37,651 nucleotides of DNA, taken from positions 1-37,651 of the forward strand of contig WRJA01000016.1 in assembly GCA_009782435.1 (NCBI GenBank), read 5' to 3'. The stretch's first letter is position 1. Each line of letters starts with the position of its first letter. The notes beneath the pieces are model-generated. The model had not been told where the DNA came from. It saw only the letters and a list, made by a program, of their open reading frames with translations, and ran no database searches. This DNA comes from Oscillospiraceae bacterium (GTDB lineage Bacteria > Bacillota > Clostridia > Oscillospirales > Oscillospiraceae). Position numbers and translations under genes: made by a program. This document shows positions 31,852 to 37,651 of this stretch, one piece after another.

Positions 31852-33066
31852 CCCTTTCATTTTTTCAAATCTGTTACGTTCGGATTCAACGCAGTCACGA
31901 ATGGCGCGGCTGAGTTTTTGGATAGTGGTAATGATAATCGTGTTGTTGTTTTTCTTACTGAGTAGATTGTCAACGAGTTCCCGCTTATTATCAATTCCCA
32001 CGATAAGCGTATTAGCCGTAACGTCGCCGGAAGTCAACCCCGTGTTGTATTCGGATGCAAACTTGCCAAATTCGTTTTTGGTTTGGCTGTCCAAGTCCTT
32101 GCGGTCAACAATCATAACCGTTCGGGTAACGCCTACGGCTGACTGTGCAAGAAGTTTTGTCGCTACGAAACTTGTAATGGTCTTACCCGAACCTGTGGCG
32201 TGCCAAATAAAGCCGCCTTCATGCGCCGATGCTTGTTTTTGGATTTTCTTTATTGCGTGTACTTGATATGGACGAAGCACCATCATGAATTTTTGACTTT
32301 TCTTGTCGTCTACCAAGATAGTAAAGCGGCTTATCAGTTCATGCGCCATCGGTATACTTAAAACGGTACGAGTGAAGTCAAACAAATCTTCGACCGGCGT
32401 GTTGTTTTCTTCGCGCCAATTAAATAAAAATTTCTTTGCGGGCTTGAAATCGTGATTAGAGCTTGGTCGCGCAAAATATTTTGTCGCAACCTTATTGCTC
32501 ACGACCATGATTTGCACCGTAGCGAAAATGCCATCGAAAAATCCCGCTTGTGAATAACGCTCCATTTGGTCAAAGGCTTGATGGTAGCCGTCTTTGGCGT
32601 ATTCACTTTTCAACTCTATATGTATGACGGGCAACCCGTTTATAAGCAGGGTAACGTCACCGCGTTTAATATGACCGAAGGTATCGGGTACGATTTGATT
32701 AACAACCTCATAGCCGGAAATACCGCCAGCAATATCCCTGTTGCTGAACAACGTAAGCGCAACATTGCCTTTTGAATTATCTTCGCGTTCAATGGAGATT
32801 TGTGCAATGCCGTTTTCGCCGCGTAACCATTGGGATGCTAAAAACGGTGATTGGGTTAAACGTCTATATTCGTTTTTCACTTGGGCAAATTCGCTGTCGG
32901 TTAAAACCACGCCGTCAAGCTGCGCTATATTGATACGGTTAATATGCGCTCTAAGGTTTTCCCAAAGAGCGGCTTCCGTTTTTATATCGCTTCTATAAGT
33001 CCACCGGTTCTCACGCTCGGTCAAGATGCCAATAAACGCATTTTCAATTTGTGCCTCATAGGTCAT
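31852..33066 (-). pseudogene. hsdR: type I restriction enzyme HsdR, 5' part only
   Basis: The first about 405 codons of HsdR. The nuclease domain is present (D137, then E151 and K153 in HIELKS, a PD-(D/E)XK site), and so is helicase motif I HATGSGKT (289-296) and motif Ia (VMIVDRKDLDSQTKNEF). Similarity stops after NRFEKMKG at 31852, just where the DEAH-type motif II should come; the frame then runs on through antisense of the 31208 and 31594 genes to 31102, which is not HsdR-like. About 600 residues are missing and no hsdM or hsdS is near. GGAGGAATAATTC precedes the ATG. Base use is more AT-rich than the neighbours, which suggests transfer. Confidence 0.9.
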
Positions 33067-33069
33067 GAA

Positions 33070-33222
33070 TTATTCCTCCATGTTTTTGGCATCACCGTTA
33101 TTTTCCGAAACCATTTCTATAACATCGTGAATTTCATAATCAAGCGCATTGCATATCCGTGCAAGCATTTCAATCACAATACAACGCCGCCTGCCTGTTA
33201 CATCAATATTTGTGACAGGTGA
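33070..33222 (-). pseudogene. C-terminal remnant of a small XRE-type regulator
   Basis: The minus frame ending in TAA at 33070 reads VIEMLARICNALDYEIHDVI then EMVSENNGDAKNMEE, the recognition-helix tail typical of 65-75-residue Cro/CI-type regulators (compare LxKICxALDCDIxDIxE). The N-terminal helix-turn-helix is missing: at about 33203-33222 the sequence passes into the end of the yhaN-like gene. Such regulators often stand before type I restriction genes, and here hsdR' follows 3 nt later. The joint therefore looks like the edge of an acquired and decayed restriction island. Confidence 0.75.
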
Positions 33223-35098
33223 ACAAAATTATTTGGCGTGTTTTCGATATTTCATCGAGCAGTTCAAGCGCGCGGTCCCGGCGCTCATCGTCCGAATCCG
33301 AAAGAGAGTCGTCCAATATTACGGGGCATATTTCTTTGTCGGGCAGCGCGAGCTCGCAGATCGCGAGCCTTAAGGCAAGGTAGATTTGACCCAAAGTCCC
33401 TTCGCTCAAAAACAAAGAATCCCGCGCTGCAACGTCCCCGCTGCGCCGCGCGGCGGCGTTATAGGCCCGGTCGAAAACAAGCTCATCGTATTTCCCGTCC
33501 GTGATCCGGCGCAAAAGAGCTGTGGCTCGCTGCCCGAGGAGAGGAGAAAAGCGGTTTTGCATCTCCTCGTTTGCCTCTCGAAGCGTATTGATCGCAAGGT
33601 CGAGAGCATCATATTGAAATGTCAGTTCTTTCAGTTTCGACTCAATGCATCCGATCTCCGATTCAAGGACCATGGGGTCGCCCGTGGCTTTACAGCGGCC
33701 TTCGGACGCAGCCAATTCCTCGCATACAGCGCTCAAGGACGCCTCTGCTTCGGCGAGCTTGCGCTTTGCCGAAACCGCTTCCGGTGAATTTCGGTCGAAC
33801 CCCTCGAGGAGTTCGTTCTCAACCGTAAACCGGGAGATCTCGGCCTCTTTCAGCTTTGTTTTCACCGCTTTGCATACTTCGCCGGCGTTAACCCATAAAT
33901 CGTAGGTCCGTTTATATTCTTCGAGCGAATCGAGAATCTGTTTGCAGTCCCTGACGTTATATTTATTGAGCAGTTCGGCTTTCAGAGCGGCCGCTTTGCC
34001 GGCTTTTTTCGAAAGCGCGATCGACGCCGCCGACATAACAACGGCAATCAACGCCCCCGCCGCTCCGACGGGATAAAGCGGCAGCGACGTGAAATAACCC
34101 AAAATCGAAGATACGGCGCAAATAACGAGCGGGACCATCCAAAAATAAGCGGGAATCTTTCTCGCGGCGGTTTTTTCCGCGGCTTCGGCGGCACTGATAT
34201 CAGCGGACGCCTCAAGGCCGGCGTCCTCCGGAGCGCGGCCATAAAAAACGCTCTTTAAGAGCATAGCTTGCAGTTCGTCCCGGTTTTCTTCGGCGCATTT
34301 GAGTTCTTTTTCATACTCGGAAATACTCTCCCTTATATCGGACATTTTGAGCCTGATCTCGTCAAACTTGCCGCTCATGCAATCCTCCAAGGTTTTCTTT
34401 GCCTCGTCCCGGATCGTATTCGCTCTGTCCGACTTATCCCGGAGCAGAGATCTCTCATCGGCGGCTTCGGCAAGTATTCTGAGTTTTTCCTTTATTTGCC
34501 TGTGTTCCTCTTCGACTTCAGGGATCCTGCCGAATTTGTTGAATTTGCGCCGCCGCTGCCTTAACCGCAACTTTTCGTCGGCCTCGGTATATGAGGTATC
34601 CTCCTCCCCCGTGGATACAATGGCTGCTATTCGCCGTTCCAGATCCGGACCGGGCGTCACGGCGAGAGCGGATTGGCCGATAAAGCAACTCCTTTCAAAT
34701 ACGCTGCGGGGAATCCCCAAAATCTCTTCTCCGGCGTTTATGCCGTCCAAGCCGAATACCGGATCGCCTGTCCCGGTATATGTCGCTGCGAAATCGCGAA
34801 AAGGCAGTTTATCTGATTTTGAAAGGCGTCTCAGTGTTATTTCTCCCCCGGCATACTCAATATCCATAACGCCCTGCATCAAAGACCCGTTCCAGGGCAA
34901 ATATTTCACCTTATCCGGCTTGAAGCCCGCGCGTTCGCGTTCCGAGTTGTCGACGCCGTACAGCATAGCCCGGATGAACGCGCACCAAGTCGATTTGCCG
35001 CTCTCGTTCGGCAGTCTTATAATATTCAGGCCGTCCTTGAGTTCAAGCGAGTCTTTATCCAAAACGCCGAAGGACGCCGTCATTTTTTTGATCTTCAT
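33203..35098 (-). CDS. yhaN: YhaN-like SbcC/Rad50-type ATPase with membrane helices
   Basis: 631 residues. ABC/SMC-type head with Walker A LPNESGKSTW (29-38), coiled-coil arms, two hydrophobic helices in the middle (AYFWMVPLVICAVSSILGYF and AAGALIAVVMSAASIAL) as in YhaN, and the C-terminal LSEGTLGQIYLALRLA signature with Walker B CPVILDDSLSD. The protein is shorter than SbcC and than some YhaN. It overlaps the phosphoesterase gene by ATGA and presumably forms a DNA-end or DNA-repair nuclease complex with it. The C terminus IILFTCHKY ends at the joint with the foreign XRE/hsdR DNA, so the natural last residues may have been lost and the stop codon may come from the inserted sequence. Confidence 0.87.
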   Translation of the reverse strand: MKIKKMTASFGVLDKDSLELKDGLNIIRLPNESGKSTWCAFIRAMLYGVDNSERERAGFKPDKVKYLPWNGSLMQGVMDIEYAGGEITLRRLSKSDKLPFRDFAATYTGTGDPVFGLDGINAGEEILGIPRSVFERSCFIGQSALAVTPGPDLERRIAAIVSTGEEDTSYTEADEKLRLRQRRRKFNKFGRIPEVEEEHRQIKEKLRILAEAADERSLLRDKSDRANTIRDEAKKTLEDCMSGKFDEIRLKMSDIRESISEYEKELKCAEENRDELQAMLLKSVFYGRAPEDAGLEASADISAAEAAEKTAARKIPAYFWMVPLVICAVSSILGYFTSLPLYPVGAAGALIAVVMSAASIALSKKAGKAAALKAELLNKYNVRDCKQILDSLEEYKRTYDLWVNAGEVCKAVKTKLKEAEISRFTVENELLEGFDRNSPEAVSAKRKLAEAEASLSAVCEELAASEGRCKATGDPMVLESEIGCIESKLKELTFQYDALDLAINTLREANEEMQNRFSPLLGQRATALLRRITDGKYDELVFDRAYNAAARRSGDVAARDSLFLSEGTLGQIYLALRLAICELALPDKEICPVILDDSLSDSDDERRDRALELLDEISKTRQIILFTCHKY

Positions 35099-36207
35099 AT
35101 CAGCGTTTCCTCCTCGCGATTGTCAAGCGCCGCAAGTCCGTATTTCACCGCCGCCGACACGAATTCGCGCTCTTCTTCGGTCTCGGCGGCGTCGAATTTT
35201 TGTCTCATTTTCGTGAGGAAAAGCCCGCGAAGAGTGTCCCCTCCCGCTTTTTCCCAAATATCGCGGCGAAGGACCGTCTTATCCGACACGGACAGTTCAA
35301 AAAATCTGCCCTCCGTTTCGCGCAGTATGGCGGCGGTATCGGGCTTAACGTCGCATTCGCCGGTCAAAACGATTCGGCAGATGTCGCGGGTTGTGTCATG
35401 CAGGGGCAATCCGGCTGAAACGGCTTTTGAAGCAGAGGCGTGCCCCGACACGTCGATTCGCAGTATTTCATATTTTCGGCCGCGCAATGATAAGAATTTC
35501 AAGTTCCGGTTTTCTTTGCCTATATCGGCAATTATGACCCCTTTGTCGCCCGTCTCGTCAAAACCGCGGCCCTCCGCGCACCCGGGCCAAGCGTAAACCG
35601 TGTTTCCCGCTCTCATAAGACCGCTGAATGTGTGGTTATGCCCGAGCGCGACATAATCCATTCCGCTCGCTTGCAGGTCGCTCTCGGAAATCGGATTGTA
35701 CGCAGAGTCTTTGACGCCGGCCTCGCCGTGTATCACCATTATATTCAAAAAGTCCGCCTTTTCGGTATGGCAAAAACCCTCAAGCAGCGGCGGAGAGGAT
35801 CTGTCCGTGAACCCCGCTCCCCAAACGCGGACTTTTTGTTCGGGAAATTCTTTATACTCTATCGCGGATTTTTGAAAGATATGTATATTCGGTTTTTTGT
35901 TGAGGCGGGCATACGGGGATTTTGAAGAATAATAATCATGGTTGCCGGGGGATATGAAAACAGGGATCGACAACCTGCCCAAGGTCTGTTCCGCCATTTC
36001 GGCCGTATCGAGATACGCGCTGTCGCTGTCGAGGATATCTCCTGCAAGAAGCATGATCTCAGCATGTTCCTTTTCGGCCAAAAGCGCGAGTTTCAGCAAA
36101 AGGCCGCGCTGCTCTGAGCGTCTTAACGCCGCTTTCCCGGCGCTGTGGGACTCAAACGGCGAATCAAGATGGAGATCGGCGGCGTGAAGTATCCTGACAG
36201 TATTCAT
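35095..36207 (-). CDS. yhaO: YhaO-like metallophosphoesterase (SbcD type)
   Basis: 370 residues. Calcineurin-like phosphoesterase motifs in order: ILHAADLHLDSPF, LLAGDILDSDSA, SPGNHDYYSS, MVIHGEAG and ALGHNHT, followed by a C-terminal domain of about 150 residues with the family tail. The partner of the YhaN-like ATPase. The frame extends upstream to 36237 inside ymdB, but the ATG at 36207 (MNTVRILHAADLHL) overlaps the ymdB stop (ATGA) and gives the usual N terminus. Confidence 0.92.
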   Translation of the reverse strand: MNTVRILHAADLHLDSPFESHSAGKAALRRSEQRGLLLKLALLAEKEHAEIMLLAGDILDSDSAYLDTAEMAEQTLGRLSIPVFISPGNHDYYSSKSPYARLNKKPNIHIFQKSAIEYKEFPEQKVRVWGAGFTDRSSPPLLEGFCHTEKADFLNIMVIHGEAGVKDSAYNPISESDLQASGMDYVALGHNHTFSGLMRAGNTVYAWPGCAEGRGFDETGDKGVIIADIGKENRNLKFLSLRGRKYEILRIDVSGHASASKAVSAGLPLHDTTRDICRIVLTGECDVKPDTAAILRETEGRFFELSVSDKTVLRRDIWEKAGGDTLRGLFLTKMRQKFDAAETEEEREFVSAAVKYGLAALDNREEETLI

Positions 36208-36977
36208 GTCAATCTCACCGCTTCCGCTCCCGCGCATTTTCCGGTCTCCGAATCGATCTCAAAAATCGCGCATTCCATTTTAGCGGGCCCCTGCGCCTCT
36301 TCATAGCGGCGCGGCGGATCACCCAAGAATTTACCGATCGACTGTTCGGGTTGTATCCCGATGACGGATTCGGCCGGTCCCGTCATACCGACGTCGCTGA
36401 TGTATCCCGTTCCGTTCGGCAAAACGCGCGCGTCGGAAGTTTGGACATGAGTATGGGTGCCCCAAACCGCCCCGGCTCGGCCGTCCAAAAAATATCCCAT
36501 CGCGCAGCGTTCGCTGGTCCCTTCCGCGTGCATGTCCACTAAAATTATGTCCGATTCAACGTCTTCGAGAATTGCCGAAACCGCGACGAACGGATTATCG
36601 GTATTTGAGTCAAGCGTGTATCTGCCCAGCAGATTAATAACGCAAACACGTCCGAACGGCGTTTCATAAACGCCGTAACCTCTGCCCGGGCATTGCGGCG
36701 CAAAATTCGCCGGTCGTAAAATGCGGTCGTTGGCGTCGAGATAGGGCTGCAGCTCTTTGCGCGTCCAAGTGTGGTTACCGAGAGTAATAACATCCGCCCC
36801 GGCCGAAAAAATCGCGTCGGCCTGACGCGGAGTTATGCCTATGACGTTGGCGTTTTCTCCGTTGACCACAGTAAAGCGGATATCTTTTTGTTTTTTGAAG
36901 ACGGACAGCCGATCCTCCAAAAATTCGATTCCTTTTTTCCCGACCACGTCTCCGACGGCAAGAATGTTGACCTTCAT
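36204..36977 (-). CDS. ymdB: YmdB family metallophosphoesterase
   Basis: 257 residues of the TIGR00282 family, with di-metal site motifs VGDVVGKKGIEFL, VVNGENAN, TLGNHTW, VDMHAEGTSE and WGTHTHVQTSD. In Bacillus subtilis YmdB is a cyclic-nucleotide (2',3' and 3',5') phosphodiesterase that affects biofilm versus motility decisions. It is the first gene of the three-gene operon with the yhaO- and yhaN-like genes; usually it stands next to rny/recA-type genes, which are absent here. A GAAAGGAT site precedes the ATG. Confidence 0.94.
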   Translation of the reverse strand: MKVNILAVGDVVGKKGIEFLEDRLSVFKKQKDIRFTVVNGENANVIGITPRQADAIFSAGADVITLGNHTWTRKELQPYLDANDRILRPANFAPQCPGRGYGVYETPFGRVCVINLLGRYTLDSNTDNPFVAVSAILEDVESDIILVDMHAEGTSERCAMGYFLDGRAGAVWGTHTHVQTSDARVLPNGTGYISDVGMTGPAESVIGIQPEQSIGKFLGDPPRRYEEAQGPAKMECAIFEIDSETGKCAGAEAVRLT

Positions 36978-37021
36978 GAACAGATCCTTTCAACCCCAAT
37001 TCCGGTGCGTATTTATATAAT

Positions 37022-37029
37022 AGTATATC
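37022..37029 (-). promoter_or_regulatory. possible extended -10 of the ymdB operon
   Basis: On the minus strand TGATATACT (TATACT at 37022-37027) is an extended -10 box, about 45 nt before the ymdB ATG. No matching -35 hexamer is seen. Confidence 0.4.
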
Positions 37030-37057
37030 ACATTTTTCATAAGCCGGCACTCTGAAT

Positions 37058-37084
37058 TTTCCGGTAGCATTCGCCGGAAAAATC
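37058..37084. repeat. inverted repeat between the ymdB promoter and the next gene
   Basis: TTTTCCGG and CCGGAAAA arms around a 9-nt loop lie between the divergent ymdB and chemoreceptor genes. A TATAAT (plus strand, about 37089-37094) follows directly and may be the chemoreceptor's -10 box, although no -35 fits. The repeat would be well placed as an operator. Confidence 0.4.
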
Positions 37085-37126
37085 CGGTATAATCCGACTG
37101 AAAAATTATTTAAGGGGATAGAACCC

Positions 37127-37651
37127 ATGAAAAAACCGGCAGATAAAAACGCTTTTGCAGCAAGCGGCCTTACCCTGAAAACACTTCTTCCCACCGGCAT
37201 TCTGATAATCGCGATCATTGCCGTTTTGTCCGCCTTATCCGTCCTTGAACTGAATAATGTTTACGGGAGAGTCATCAGCGCCACGACGGACAGATTTGAC
37301 AGCGAAGCAAGGATCGCGGTGGAGACTGTGATCGGCTCTCTCAAGGCAAATCATCAGCGGTATCTCGACGGCCTCGTCTCCGAAGAAGAGTCATATGAGA
37401 TCGCGAAAACGATCGTCCGTAACGCAAGATACAGCAGCGCCCCCGGCAAGACAGACGACGGTTATTTTTGGGCGGACATGGCCAACGGTTACTGCGCCGT
37501 CCACTACAATCCCGCGAATGAAGGAGCGATGCGCTGGGACGCGCAGGACCAGGAAGGGACGCATTTTATTCGGAATTTCATAAAGCTCGGCGATGAGGGC
37601 GGAGGGTTTTCGGATTTTTATTTCGGCAAACCCGGCGATGAGAGCGGTTCT
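37127..37651 (+). CDS. second chemoreceptor, N-terminal part with Cache-type sensor (cut by window end)
   Basis: The frame from ATG 37127 is open for 175 codons to the end of the window. AAGGGGATAG precedes the ATG. One TM helix (about 18-40, TLLPTGILIIAIIAVLSALS) is followed by an extracytoplasmic single-Cache-like domain: helix with RIAVETVIGSLKANHQRYLD, then DGYFWADMANGYCAVHYNP and FSDFYFGKPG. That block (GYFW.D..G..v.HP-like) is typical for sCache_2 sensors of methyl-accepting chemotaxis proteins, which often bind small carboxylates. The HAMP and signalling domains must lie outside, so a histidine kinase or cyclase with the same sensor cannot be ruled out. Confidence 0.85.
   Translation, partial: MKKPADKNAFAASGLTLKTLLPTGILIIAIIAVLSALSVLELNNVYGRVISATTDRFDSEARIAVETVIGSLKANHQRYLDGLVSEEESYEIAKTIVRNARYSSAPGKTDDGYFWADMANGYCAVHYNPANEGAMRWDAQDQEGTHFIRNFIKLGDEGGGFSDFYFGKPGDESGS

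Noticed and set aside
1-37651. tRNA, rRNA or SRP RNA genes
   Set aside because: No cloverleaf-like or conserved RNA segment was recognised by eye; a covariance model search would be needed to exclude them fully.

Overview
The window looks like chromosomal DNA of a motile, Gram-positive-type Bacillota, most likely a clostridial gut or anaerobe lineage. The reasons are the ylxM-ffh-rpsP-khpA-rimM-trmD block, a type II pantothenate kinase (coaW), a DUF951 protein, YmdB with a YhaO/YhaN pair, an LTA-synthase-family enzyme, single-chain glycyl-tRNA synthetase, strong AGGAGG ribosome binding sites and two chemoreceptors. The genus cannot be named from sequence alone. No rRNA, tRNA or CRISPR array was recognised.

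Layout. (1) 1-7205, minus strand: a long translation/housekeeping operon with a textbook sigma-A promoter at 7177-7205, reading ylxM, ffh, rpsP, khpA, rimM, trmD, coaW, rsmA, pckG. In related genomes trmD is usually followed by rplS; here coaW, rsmA and a GTP-type PEP carboxykinase follow. (2) 7287-12433: a chemoreceptor with an extracytoplasmic CZB-type sensor, a 415-bp gap holding two tandem 105-bp structured repeats, a DUF951 gene, and two tandem CorC/HlyC-type CBS membrane proteins with their own promoter. (3) 12433-20361, minus strand: an MBL-fold lactonase-like gene and a TRAP transporter operon with one permease pair (dctQ, dctM) but four consecutive paralogous dctP binding-protein genes, and a perfect 14-bp hairpin between the dctP genes and the permease genes. 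(4) 20362-23726, minus strand: glyQS and an LTA-synthase-family membrane phosphatase/transferase.

(5) 23745-31800, plus strand, is the most interesting part. It holds a multi-TM protein, a two-component system with a very short sensor loop (intramembrane-sensing type), two small membrane proteins, a bacitracin-type ABC exporter, a broken radical SAM gene, a DegV protein and two further small proteins. Four transcription units in this block each start with three direct repeats (core RACAA-like) at exactly 11-bp spacing, and the -10 box starts exactly 11 nt after the core C of the third repeat. I read this as the regulon of the response regulator encoded at 24813. The second, third and fourth units are linked by a partial duplication: the end of the ABC permease plus its downstream hairpin and promoter is repeated, decayed, after degV.

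(6) 31852-36977, minus strand: decayed restriction DNA (5' part of hsdR, and the tail of a small XRE-type regulator) abuts the 3' end of a yhaN-like gene, which forms an operon with yhaO-like and ymdB genes. The window ends in the first 175 codons of a second chemoreceptor, with a Cache-type sensor, on the plus strand.
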